A stretch of 16,220 bases of DNA from Clostridiales bacterium (GTDB taxonomy: Bacteria > Bacillota > Clostridia > Lachnospirales > WQUN01). Shown piece after piece: positions 8,101 through 13,668 of the stretch (position 1 is its first letter; the number at the start of each line of letters is the position of its first letter). The position numbers and the translations under genes were made by a program. The stretch is taken from assembly GCA_031269415.1 (NCBI GenBank), contig JAISZF010000216.1, forward strand, positions 1-16,220, given 5' to 3'. The notes below the pieces were generated by a model. It saw nothing but the letters and a program-made list of their open reading frames with translations. It ran no database searches and had not been told where the DNA came from.

Positions 8101-8254
8101 GAAGCAAGTAAAATTATTCGTTTCCAACGACAGCCTATCGTATTTTGACACAACAGAAAATAAATGGATTCTGCCCATGCGGCCACGTTATATTTCTGTG
8201 GGCGCTTCCTCACGGGAGTTGCGCTTAAGCGGCGTCGCGGAGGTTAGGAGATGA
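5129..8254 (+). CDS. RpiB/LacAB sugar-phosphate isomerase fused to GH3 glycoside hydrolase
   Basis: A 1041-residue two-enzyme fusion. Residues 1 to about 145 match the whole length of RpiB: ASDHIG at 5-10, CCGSGVGMSIAANK at 63-76 with catalytic Cys64, RKHNDAN at 95-101 with His97, and EGGRH at 128-132. RpiB-type enzymes interconvert aldose and ketose phosphates such as ribose-5-P and ribulose-5-P. From about residue 156 the GH3 catalytic barrel begins (VDSLIAQMTSEEK), with CDGESGV at 204-210, NIVRDP at 259-264 and the nucleophile loop GFLLDDW at 381-387 (Asp386). The second GH3 domain starts near 480 and resumes at about 760-860. A beta-rich insert at about 620-750 resembles a PA14 domain. 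A fibronectin III-like tail spans about 935-1035. GAGG lies six bases before the ATG, 14 bases after the ARH gene. No signal peptide. Two usual GH3 active-site features are altered (see findings). Confidence 0.9.
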   Translation: MIALASDHIGLELKKYIIEYLERQGISYKDFGVYSPKRRDYPVYAAKAAAAVASGSCEKGILCCGSGVGMSIAANKTRGIRCVVCSDPYSAVMSRKHNDANMLALGANVVGRELAVMLADMWLGTEFEGGRHMKRVDQISEMEEGVLGVKKVTGNKKVDSLIAQMTSEEKIHLVHGKTGDNYLGNQAGFVEGVKRLGIPDIFICDGESGVNVSWDATMLPAKVGLAASFDAELSRRYGETLGREAQCAGMNVILTPRVNIVRDPVADIHGSNGGNYQTYGEDPFLNSRMGAAEAVGIQRDNKCIANLKQMFGSSTGTAQGSPACVIGTQALREIYMRVFEAPIRAGVASAMTNYNMVNGIWTSEFTEMNKTLCRDEWGFDGFLLDDWHCLFNPLSIMENVTLEMPGNDYVDGGSAKSVYGQMLIDEIKDPASPVTEDHLDKAVGYYLNTLDRFGMLDAQRLPGPLTEEIKESGIRDAKEIAIKTAVLLKNDREVLPLDIKNEKIALIGPTARQTAAPVFKEASYGFPDRRIGSLEALSKRAADSILFAVGNDLEGVVVPASGLITRSGRKNGLSRRIVDLPEWGSHESLPECFSEEEDTVTDRQVCFANETALPALEMKFDGMTVVPFYLWEGAIISDETGWHRLSLQTYTPGVSEFAKNIKRGWEMEIVTSGNLYFRHAERAPFECLGSGYRVLRNGGAAPNSSVVPTLDGWNNVGGYVYMEAGKPYDIRLTACSVYKIPVGVRLCWVTPSMEAENIREAAETAAKADKAVIFAWHKSPSLSLDLEECQNRLIAEIAKANPNTVVVINSGDPVAMPWLDQVKGVLEMWYPGQEGGYATVDILTGRVNPGGKLPVTFPKRLADTAPHAPGHPERCGVQKRLWSENVEEKYVSYFTEGVNMGYRWFDENNTEPLFEFGFGLSYTRFIYSDLRLETNKDGIIVEFFLKNSGSRVGEEVVQCYAHRPDVLPNHIKASPKILAAFARVSLEAGETKQVKLFVSNDSLSYFDTTENKWILPMRPRYISVGASSRELRLSGVAEVRR

Positions 8255-8388
8255 GCCGCGCCGTACTTAAAATATTCTTCTCTTGCGGGCGCTGCTGGGG
8301 CATATATCATCAACGTTTGCTGTCCGACGGGAATTGGGATCGCGGGTTGGAGATCTTGTATGGAGACAGTAGCGTGCAACTGATTTAG
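8251..8388 (+). CDS. Possible 45-residue small protein or remnant overlapping the fusion gene
   Basis: An ORF of 46 codons starts with ATG at 8251, overlapping the TGA of the fusion gene as ATGA. GGAGG at 8239-8243 lies seven bases upstream, so translational coupling is possible. The product begins MSRAVLKIFFSCGRCWGIYH and contains a CxxC pair and two Trp. I recognise no family. It may be a genuine small gene, the start of a truncated gene, or chance. The reverse strand also has an open frame here without a ribosome binding site. Confidence 0.3.
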   Translation: MSRAVLKIFFSCGRCWGIYHQRLLSDGNWDRGLEILYGDSSVQLI

Positions 8389-8406
8389 GCGGAAATACTC
8401 TAAAAC

Positions 8407-8443
8407 AAGCCGGATAGCGCCAATAGCTGGCGCAATCCGGCTT
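8407..8443. terminator. Bidirectional stem-loop between convergent genes
   Basis: Nine bases (8407-8415) pair with 8435-8443, then an A/A mismatch, then six further pairs (8417-8422 with 8428-8433) around a five-base loop. The stem is GC-rich and sits between the + strand sugar operon and the - strand SH3b gene, which ends at 8469. T-runs are weak on both sides (ATTATAACT after it on +, GTTTTAGAGTATTT after it on -). The position and strength fit a shared terminator. Confidence 0.8.
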
Positions 8444-8468
8444 ATTATAACTATGTACGCAACCATTA

Positions 8469-9182
8469 TCAGGAAGCCCCATAAGCCTCCGTAACCACGG
8501 CCTGAAGCTGCCGTGAATATGTCATATTTCCATTATGTACGGTACTGCCCTTAAAATGCAGGCATACCTGGCCGTTCATGCCGTTATCGCCGTTTACGCC
8601 GCCGCCGTGCGGCATGCCGTTAATAGCCGCGGCTATGGTATGGCCGTTAATTGTGACCCAAACCGGGCGGCCGTCCCAATCCCAATGATTGTTGTATGTA
8701 CTCTTCATAATCTCAGTATCTTGTGTTGTAACAGGCTCGACATCCGCGTGCATACCGTTGGAAAAACTCTTCACGTAATATGTAAGCCCGGTTCGGACAT
8801 CATAGACCTCGGCGGCCACTCCTATGGTAAAAATGGATTTAACCTCGCTCCATTCCATTAATTCGACCAAAGGTTCGACAGGTTTATCCAAGCTCAAAAA
8901 TTCGCTTTTGATAAAACCTTTGGTGCCGCCGTGAATTACGGCGCTCCATTCATAGTTGTAGATGGATATGAACTCCACATCGTCGCCTCGGTTAAACGTA
9001 AGAAGGATGTCCGTTTCAGTGCTGGGTCCGCTTCTGAAGTTTACGCGATCCGTGACGTATTTTGTAACCGTTTTAGCGGGAACCGCCCAAGGCGGTTCAT
9101 CAGCGTAAACAAGAGTGGCGGATAAGCTGAGTAATAGGAAGATTGATAGAAGCCTTCCGCAGGCTTTTTTTCGTATAATCAA
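8469..9182 (-). CDS. Secreted SH3b-domain protein with unassigned C-terminal domain
   Basis: A 237-residue exported protein. The N-terminus has Arg/Lys residues, a hydrophobic core (residues 11-25) and a signal peptidase site after VYA at 25-27. A bacterial SH3 domain follows at about residues 40-98 (VNFRSGPSTETDILLTFNRGD), a module that usually binds cell-wall peptide cross-bridges. The C-terminal half (about 115-237) is a separate domain with spaced polar residues: HADVEP at 145-150, HWDWDGRPVW at 166-175, PHGG at 191-194, CLHF at 207-210 and His216. I have the impression of similar domains in other Bacillota exoproteins but cannot name the family or its activity. The start is a TTG with AGGAGGG about six bases upstream (9188-9194 on the + numbering). 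It is transcribed alone from the promoter at 9218-9246. Confidence 0.82.
   Translation of the reverse strand: MIIRKKACGRLLSIFLLLSLSATLVYADEPPWAVPAKTVTKYVTDRVNFRSGPSTETDILLTFNRGDDVEFISIYNYEWSAVIHGGTKGFIKSEFLSLDKPVEPLVELMEWSEVKSIFTIGVAAEVYDVRTGLTYYVKSFSNGMHADVEPVTTQDTEIMKSTYNNHWDWDGRPVWVTINGHTIAAAINGMPHGGGVNGDNGMNGQVCLHFKGSTVHNGNMTYSRQLQAVVTEAYGAS
9150..9171 (+). terminator. Terminator-like hairpin plus T-run on the + strand, inside the SH3b gene start
   Basis: On the + strand AAGCCT (9150-9155) pairs with AGGCTT (9161-9166) around TCCGC, and the T-run continues to 9171. This is the form of an intrinsic terminator pointing into the antisense side of the SH3b gene. It could stop read-through from the convergent sugar operon, but the bases also encode residues 4-11 of the signal peptide, so chance is possible. 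Confidence 0.3.
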
Positions 9183-9217
9183 TAATTGCCCTCCTATCTA
9201 TGTATAATATTAAGACT

Positions 9218-9246
9218 ATTTTAATACTTTCGTAATAATTTGTCAA
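9218..9246 (-). promoter_or_regulatory. Sigma-A type promoter for the SH3b gene
   Basis: Read on the minus strand, a consensus -35 box TTGACA (9241-9246) is followed, after exactly 17 bases, by TAAAAT (9218-9223) as the -10 box. This places the transcript start about 28 bases before the TTG start codon, with the ribosome binding site AGGAGGG in between. It is the strongest promoter match in the window. Confidence 0.75.
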
Positions 9247-9277
9247 ATGAAAAATAGGGGAGGGACTTCAGTCCACC

Positions 9278-9313
9278 AAACTATTCGTTAAACTATTGTT
9301 TCGCGAATAGTTT
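9278..9313. repeat. Inverted repeat with a duplicated left arm
   Basis: AAACTATTCG at 9278-9287 is the exact reverse complement of CGAATAGTTT at 9304-9313, with a 16-base loop. A second copy of AAACTATT at 9290-9297 lies in the loop and can pair with the same right arm (9306-9313). It lies between the cluster-end hairpin and the SH3b promoter. It could be a protein-binding operator or a weak second terminator; I cannot decide. Confidence 0.5.
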
Positions 9314-9330
9314 TATCTCTCACCCACTCA

Positions 9331-9361
9331 AACAGGCCGCCGTATTACGCGGCGGCCTGTT
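9331..9361 (-). terminator. Terminator-like hairpin at the end of the uvrC-to-corC cluster
   Basis: A 12-bp GC-rich stem (9331-9342 with 9350-9361, seven-base loop) begins two bases after the stop codon of the CorC-type gene on the minus strand. The following tract is only weakly T-rich (TTTGAGTGG). Given its position and stability it probably marks the 3' end of the minus-strand transcript. Confidence 0.7.
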
Positions 9362-9362
9362 A

Positions 9363-10682
9363 TCATTCGACCTTACACAGAAAAACCTCGGAGATCCGTT
9401 TTTCCTCAACCTTGTTGACCTTAAACACCAAACCGTTGAACTCTATCTCAGGCTGTTCCTCCTCGGCCGGAATTCGGCCAAGCTGGCTGATTATAAAACC
9501 GCCTAAGGTATTGTAATCGTCCGTCGGCAGCATTACGTCAAAATAATCGCTGACTTCCTGCAGATCCGCCCCGCCGCTTACTTTGAACGTATTCTCATCA
9601 ATCGGAACAATGTCCGGCTTTTCCTCATCATCGTACTCGTCAAAGATATTTCCCATGACTTCCTCAATAAGGTCCTCCATGGTGATTAGCCCTAAGGTGC
9701 CGCCGTATTCGTCCAATACTACCGCTACGTGAATCTTATTCTTCTGCATATATTCGAACAATTCATCGGTTTTGACGGAAAATGGCACAAAATACGGTTT
9801 TCTGATGAGCTGACGCAGATCTACCTCGTGAAGTTTGTTGTGGATTATGTATTTAATTAAGTCCTTAATATGCAGTATTCCGACAATGTTATCAATATTG
9901 TCCTCATATACAGGTATGCGTGAGAATTTTTCGCTGTCGAGCACTTCCGTCAATTCATCCGTGCCGGCGTCCACAGACAGCGCGATTATATCCGTCCGGT
10001 GCGTGCATATATCATCCGCGGTTTTATCGTCGAACTCGAACACGTTATTGATCATTTCCATTTCCGATTCGTCTATTGCCCCGGTATCTCCGCCCGCGTC
10101 TACCATCAGCCGGATCTCTTCCTCTGTAACGTCGTCAGACGATTCGCTTATATCCACGCCGACCAGTTTGGAAAAGAAATTCGTGGACGCGGACAATATC
10201 TTAACCACCGGCCTGATTAAAACGGAAAAATAATGGATCGGCGGAGCCGCGGCCAGCGCCAGCGTGTCCGCTTTCTTCATAGCGATTCGCTTGGGCACCA
10301 ATTCGCCGAACACCAGGTTAACATACGCCAAAATCAGTGTGATAATCAACACGGATATAGTCGCCAGCGCGTCTTCCGGCAGTCGGATACCCATACGGAT
10401 GAACATAGCGGTTAAACCGCCCGAAAAGGATGTGGCGGCGTAAGCTCCGGAGAACAAGGCAATAATTGATATGCCAATCTGAATAGCGGCAAGTACATTG
10501 CTCAGCTCCTCAGACATTTTGCGCAACAGACGCGCTTTCTTATCGCCGCTCTCAGCTTTTTTGCGCAGGCGGTTTTGATTAGCGCTGATAATGGCGATTT
10601 CACTGGCGGCAAACAGTCCGTTGCATAAAATTAAGACAATCAATATCACCGTATCAACTAACAAAGTTATATCGACCTCCAA
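9363..10682 (-). CDS. CNNM/CorC (HlyC) family membrane protein with CBS pair
   Basis: A 439-residue membrane protein. A DUF21/CNNM transmembrane domain covers about residues 1-175, with hydrophobic segments near 8-32, 62-84, 108-128 and 141-165. A tandem CBS pair follows (about 222-345, with FSRIPVYED and VAVVLDEYGGTLGLITMEDLIEE-like features), then a CorC_HlyC domain (about 357-437). Family members are linked to Mg2+ or Co2+ efflux and metal resistance; the old name haemolysin is not supported by function in most cases. The longest frame starts with TTG at 10682, seven bases after the HPr-like gene. However, GGAGGT within codons 2-3 is placed to serve a TTG at codon 7 (10664), which would give 433 residues and the more usual short N-terminus. 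I cannot settle which start is used. Confidence 0.9.
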   Translation of the reverse strand: MEVDITLLVDTVILIVLILCNGLFAASEIAIISANQNRLRKKAESGDKKARLLRKMSEELSNVLAAIQIGISIIALFSGAYAATSFSGGLTAMFIRMGIRLPEDALATISVLIITLILAYVNLVFGELVPKRIAMKKADTLALAAAPPIHYFSVLIRPVVKILSASTNFFSKLVGVDISESSDDVTEEEIRLMVDAGGDTGAIDESEMEMINNVFEFDDKTADDICTHRTDIIALSVDAGTDELTEVLDSEKFSRIPVYEDNIDNIVGILHIKDLIKYIIHNKLHEVDLRQLIRKPYFVPFSVKTDELFEYMQKNKIHVAVVLDEYGGTLGLITMEDLIEEVMGNIFDEYDDEEKPDIVPIDENTFKVSGGADLQEVSDYFDVMLPTDDYNTLGGFIISQLGRIPAEEEQPEIEFNGLVFKVNKVEEKRISEVFLCKVE

Positions 10683-10689
10683 ATACCCT

Positions 10690-10938
10690 TCATACCGCGC
10701 TTAAAAACCTCTCCAGCTTGTCAACCGCCTGCTCTTCATCCTGGCCTTCCGCTATGATGGTCACATTCTGACCGTCGAGAACGCCTAACGAGATGACGCC
10801 CATAATGCTCTTGGCGTTGATCGTTTTATTGTCCATACACAGATGAATGCTGCTCGCGAACTGGCTGGCCGTTTGGACAAATAAAGCCGCAGGCCTGGCT
10901 TCCAGACTGGCAAGCACTTGAATATTACGTTCAATCAT
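10690..10938 (-). CDS. HPr-like protein lacking the phosphorelay histidine (Crh-like)
   Basis: An 82-residue HPr-fold protein. HPr normally passes phosphate from PTS Enzyme I through His15 in the motif GLHARPAA; here the motif reads SLEARPAA (residues 11-18), so Glu13 stands at the His15 position. The regulatory serine block NAKSIMG (41-47) is intact, with Ser44 at the Ser46 position. It should therefore be a substrate of HprK but not a PTS phosphocarrier, as for Bacillus Crh, which has Gln at this place. Serine-phosphorylated Crh or HPr acts as a CcpA co-repressor in carbon catabolite control. The ATG overlaps the whiA stop by eight bases, with GGGGAGG at 10944-10950, indicating coupled translation. 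The position directly after whiA also matches crh in Bacillus. The symbol is withheld because the branch is uncertain. Confidence 0.88.
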   Translation of the reverse strand: MIERNIQVLASLEARPAALFVQTASQFASSIHLCMDNKTINAKSIMGVISLGVLDGQNVTIIAEGQDEEQAVDKLERFLSAV

Positions 10939-11812
10939 AAAAACCTCCCCTTAAATTCTCCGCAATTTCGCTGATCTTACGCAATCTGTGATTAACTCCC
11001 GACTTGCCTACCGGCGGCGAGAGCATCGCCCCTATTTCCTTTAAACTGGCTTCCTCATACATGAGCCTGAGCTCGGCGACATCCTCAAGCTGATCGCTTA
11101 AATAACCGAGTCCCTTAATCCGGGCAATGGTATTTATGTCATTTATCTGCTTAACAGACGCCCGGACTGTCTTTGACAGATTAGCGGTTTCGCAGTTGAC
11201 CTGACGGTTGACGTTGTTTCGCATGTCCTTGACGATTCGTGTGTTTTCAAGATTCATCAATGACAGATGGGCTCCCATAATATTCAACAGATCAACTATA
11301 TTTTCCCCCTCTTTTAAGTAAACAATGTAATGAGCCTTACGTTCGATTATTCTGGCCTTCAAACCGAAGCTGTGGATAATATCAGCCAAATATTCGCTTT
11401 TTTGCCTGTCAGCGTTTACAAATTCCAAATGATACGCCTTTTCGGGATCGGAGAGAGAACCGCCCGATAAAAACGCGCCTCTTATATAAGCTCTCTTACA
11501 GCATTCCCTGTTAAACCCTCCTTTCTTTTCAGCGTTAAGAATCTTCTCAATGATCGGCGTGGATACGCTGTATACCCTGCTTCTGCTGAACTGACGGCTG
11601 TTTCTGATTGAAACATCCCCTTGAAGCTTGAACTGTTTTTTTATTAGGCGAAAATATTTTTTGGCTACAGCCGCGTTTTCCGTCTGTATTCTTATGTTTG
11701 ACGCGTTAACCGTACCGCACACGCTGACAATAGCCGCTATTTCCGCCGCGGCGCAGTGTTCCGCGCCGTAAACCCCGCACAATTCTTTTTTTACCAGCGA
11801 TGAGAATGACAC
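10931..11812 (-). CDS. whiA: WhiA-family DNA-binding regulator
   Basis: A 293-residue WhiA protein. The N-terminal two thirds is the degenerate LAGLIDADG-like fold, with the strongly conserved block CCKRAYIRGAFLSGGSLSDP and YHLEFVNAD. The C-terminal HTH domain reads LSDQLEDVAELRLMYEEAS followed by LKEIGAML and VNHRLRKISEIAE. WhiA controls sporulation septation in Streptomyces and influences cell division and chromosome segregation in Bacillus. The GTG at 11812 is chosen: the product then begins MSFSSLVKKEL, as is standard for the family, and AGGTGG (11818-11823) lies five bases upstream. A GTG nine bases earlier would place this site inside the gene. It follows rapZ after 25 bases and overlaps the HPr-like gene. 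Confidence 0.93.
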   Translation of the reverse strand: MSFSSLVKKELCGVYGAEHCAAAEIAAIVSVCGTVNASNIRIQTENAAVAKKYFRLIKKQFKLQGDVSIRNSRQFSRSRVYSVSTPIIEKILNAEKKGGFNRECCKRAYIRGAFLSGGSLSDPEKAYHLEFVNADRQKSEYLADIIHSFGLKARIIERKAHYIVYLKEGENIVDLLNIMGAHLSLMNLENTRIVKDMRNNVNRQVNCETANLSKTVRASVKQINDINTIARIKGLGYLSDQLEDVAELRLMYEEASLKEIGAMLSPPVGKSGVNHRLRKISEIAENLRGGFYD

Positions 11813-11837
11813 ATCCCCCACCTGTTTCTATTATTGG

Positions 11838-12701
11838 TTATATCTGCTTGGAATCTCTGTCGGTATCCCTATGGGAAACTACCGCGGTGAACCCCTTATC
11901 GGTCATGTCTCGGTACAGAGCTTCCGCGAGCGCGACCGAACGGTGTTTGCCGCCGGTGCAGCCCACGCTGATGACCAATTGATTCTTGCCTTCTTCCGCG
12001 TAGTGCGGTATCAAAAATGTAATCAAATCAAGCCATTTCTTTAAAAATGTTTTTGTAGTCTCATGCTCCAGCACATATTCGCGCACCTGCGCGTCCATGC
12101 CCGTTAATTCCTTCAGTTCCGCCACATAGAAGGGATTGGGGATAAACCTGACATCAAACACCAGATCGGAGTCATCGGGAATGCCGTACTTAAAGCCAAA
12201 TGACACAATCGTTATTATCAAACTGTTGAATTCCTTTTTCTTTATAATAATCTCGTTCAGCGTTTCTTTCAATTGCCTTGGCAATATATTGCTGGTATCG
12301 ACGATAAAACTGGCGCGGGCCTTTACGTTAGACAGCAGAACGCGTTCCCTCTCAATGCCGGTGGTAACCCTTTCATTCAACGCCAGCGGATGGTTGTGAC
12401 GCGTTTCCTTATATCGCTTGATCAGGGCTTCGTCGGTCGCGTCCAGAAAGAGTATCGTGTATTCAAAACCGTCCGCGGACAGGGCGTCCAGCTCCGCAAA
12501 CAAATCGTTAAACAGGTTGCCGCCGCGCACGTCTATACCCAGCGCCACTTGCATGATTTTGCTGTGAGAGGCTACCTCCGCAAACTTGGATATAAGCAAA
12601 GGCGGCAGATTATCCACGCAGAAAAACCCCGCGTCTTCCAGGAACTTCAGTACAGTGCTTTTGCCCGCCCCGGACATGCCCGTAACAATCAAGAATTGCA
12701 T
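11838..12701 (-). CDS. rapZ: RapZ/YvcJ-family P-loop nucleotide-binding protein
   Basis: A 287-residue RapZ (YvcJ) protein. The Walker A motif GMSGAGKST is at residues 8-16, followed by the family segment DAGFFCVDNLPPLL. The C-terminal domain carries VRFIPNPFY and GCTGGKHRSVALAE (247-260). In E. coli RapZ binds glucosamine-6-phosphate and directs small-RNA decay; in Bacillus the ortholog YvcJ is a nucleotide-binding protein linked to competence. The function in this organism is inferred only by family. The ATG has GGAAGGGG six bases upstream. It is followed directly by whiA, without the usual glmR (yvcK) gene between them, and preceded by murB with a 21-base gap. Confidence 0.95.
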   Translation of the reverse strand: MQFLIVTGMSGAGKSTVLKFLEDAGFFCVDNLPPLLISKFAEVASHSKIMQVALGIDVRGGNLFNDLFAELDALSADGFEYTILFLDATDEALIKRYKETRHNHPLALNERVTTGIERERVLLSNVKARASFIVDTSNILPRQLKETLNEIIIKKKEFNSLIITIVSFGFKYGIPDDSDLVFDVRFIPNPFYVAELKELTGMDAQVREYVLEHETTKTFLKKWLDLITFLIPHYAEEGKNQLVISVGCTGGKHRSVALAEALYRDMTDKGFTAVVSHRDTDRDSKQI

Positions 12702-12722
12702 GAGGAACCCCTTCCAAAGTAA

Positions 12723-13619
12723 TCAGCGTACAATACGAATTTCCGGAATCAACGAAACCTTAAAGTTATTAAAGACCGTGGTTTGGATGTGATCTATAAG
12801 CCTGAGTACGTCGTCGCAGCTCGCCCCGCCTTTGTTTACAATGAATCCGCAATGCTTTTCCGATACCTGCGCGCCGCCGACGGAATATCCTCGCAGCCCG
12901 CTCTCCATAATCAATTTGCCCACGTAATGGCCGGGCGGCCTTCTGAACACGCTGCCCGCGCTGGGCATCTCTATGGGCTGTTTCGATCGGCGCGCCAGTG
13001 TCAGCTCGTCTGTTTTGGCTTTTATTTCTTCATAATCTCCAAACCGCAACTTCAAAACAGCGGAGAGCAGCACAGAACCGTTTTCCTGAATAATACTTTT
13101 GCGATATCCAAAATTCATTTCCGGAGGACTTATTTCTTGTATTGAACCGTCGGAGGTTAATATCTCCGCGCTGAAAAACACGTCTTTAATCTCGCCGCCG
13201 TACGCTCCGGCGTTCATGAACACCGCGCCCCCGAGTGTACCCGGAATGCCCGACGCGAATTCCAAACCAGTCAGGCTCGCCCTCATGGCCTCAGCGGCGG
13301 TTTTGGACATAAGCACCCCCGCCTCCGCGTAAACGATGTTGTCTGAAACAACCAGCCGGGTCAGCCGCGTTGTGGAGATTATAACCCCTCTGAATCCGCT
13401 GTCGGGAAACAGGAGGTTACTGCCGTTCCCCATAATCATGTATCGGATATTTTCATTTCTCAGAACACATAACAGCGTTCTCAGTTCGTCTCCGCTCTCC
13501 GGCAGCGCCAGCGCGTCGGCCGGGCCGCCTATTTTAAACGTTGTGTGATTGAGCAAGGGTTCATCGTAAAGTACATTGTAATCTTTTAAAACATGAGGCA
13601 GAGATTTCAAACAGCACAC
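12723..13619 (-). CDS. murB: UDP-N-acetylenolpyruvoylglucosamine reductase
   Basis: A 298-residue MurB, the FAD- and NADPH-dependent enzyme that reduces UDP-GlcNAc-enolpyruvate to UDP-MurNAc in cytoplasmic peptidoglycan precursor synthesis. FAD-binding landmarks are NHTTFKIGGPADA (24-36), GNGSNLL (64-70) and ASGIPGTLGGAVFMNAGAYG (122-141). Catalytic residues are identifiable: Arg173 in YRKS, the proton-donor Ser223 in AGSVFRRP, and Glu293 in PEIRIV near the C-terminus. The absence of the extra C-terminal loop and the overall length fit the type II form of Bacillota. The longest frame begins with GTG at 13619, whose ribosome binding site is poor. A TTG at 13610 (codon 4) with GGAG eight bases upstream is an alternative. 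It lies between hprK and rapZ. Confidence 0.95.
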   Translation of the reverse strand: MCCLKSLPHVLKDYNVLYDEPLLNHTTFKIGGPADALALPESGDELRTLLCVLRNENIRYMIMGNGSNLLFPDSGFRGVIISTTRLTRLVVSDNIVYAEAGVLMSKTAAEAMRASLTGLEFASGIPGTLGGAVFMNAGAYGGEIKDVFFSAEILTSDGSIQEISPPEMNFGYRKSIIQENGSVLLSAVLKLRFGDYEEIKAKTDELTLARRSKQPIEMPSAGSVFRRPPGHYVGKLIMESGLRGYSVGGAQVSEKHCGFIVNKGGASCDDVLRLIDHIQTTVFNNFKVSLIPEIRIVR

Positions 13620-13668
13620 TCCGATCTGATATTATTATCAACGCCGCTTTATTTGATATACTGGATTA

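Noticed and set aside
8255..8466. Minus-strand reading frame through the intergenic stretch as an extension or separate gene
   Set aside because: It crosses the terminator stem-loop and has no ribosome binding site or recognisable features.
8606..8700. SH3b protein C-terminal domain as an L,D-transpeptidase
   Set aside because: The HGG and CLH segments recall the HxG...SHGCxR pattern, but the Ser-His-Gly-Cys-Arg core is absent and the order of residues differs.
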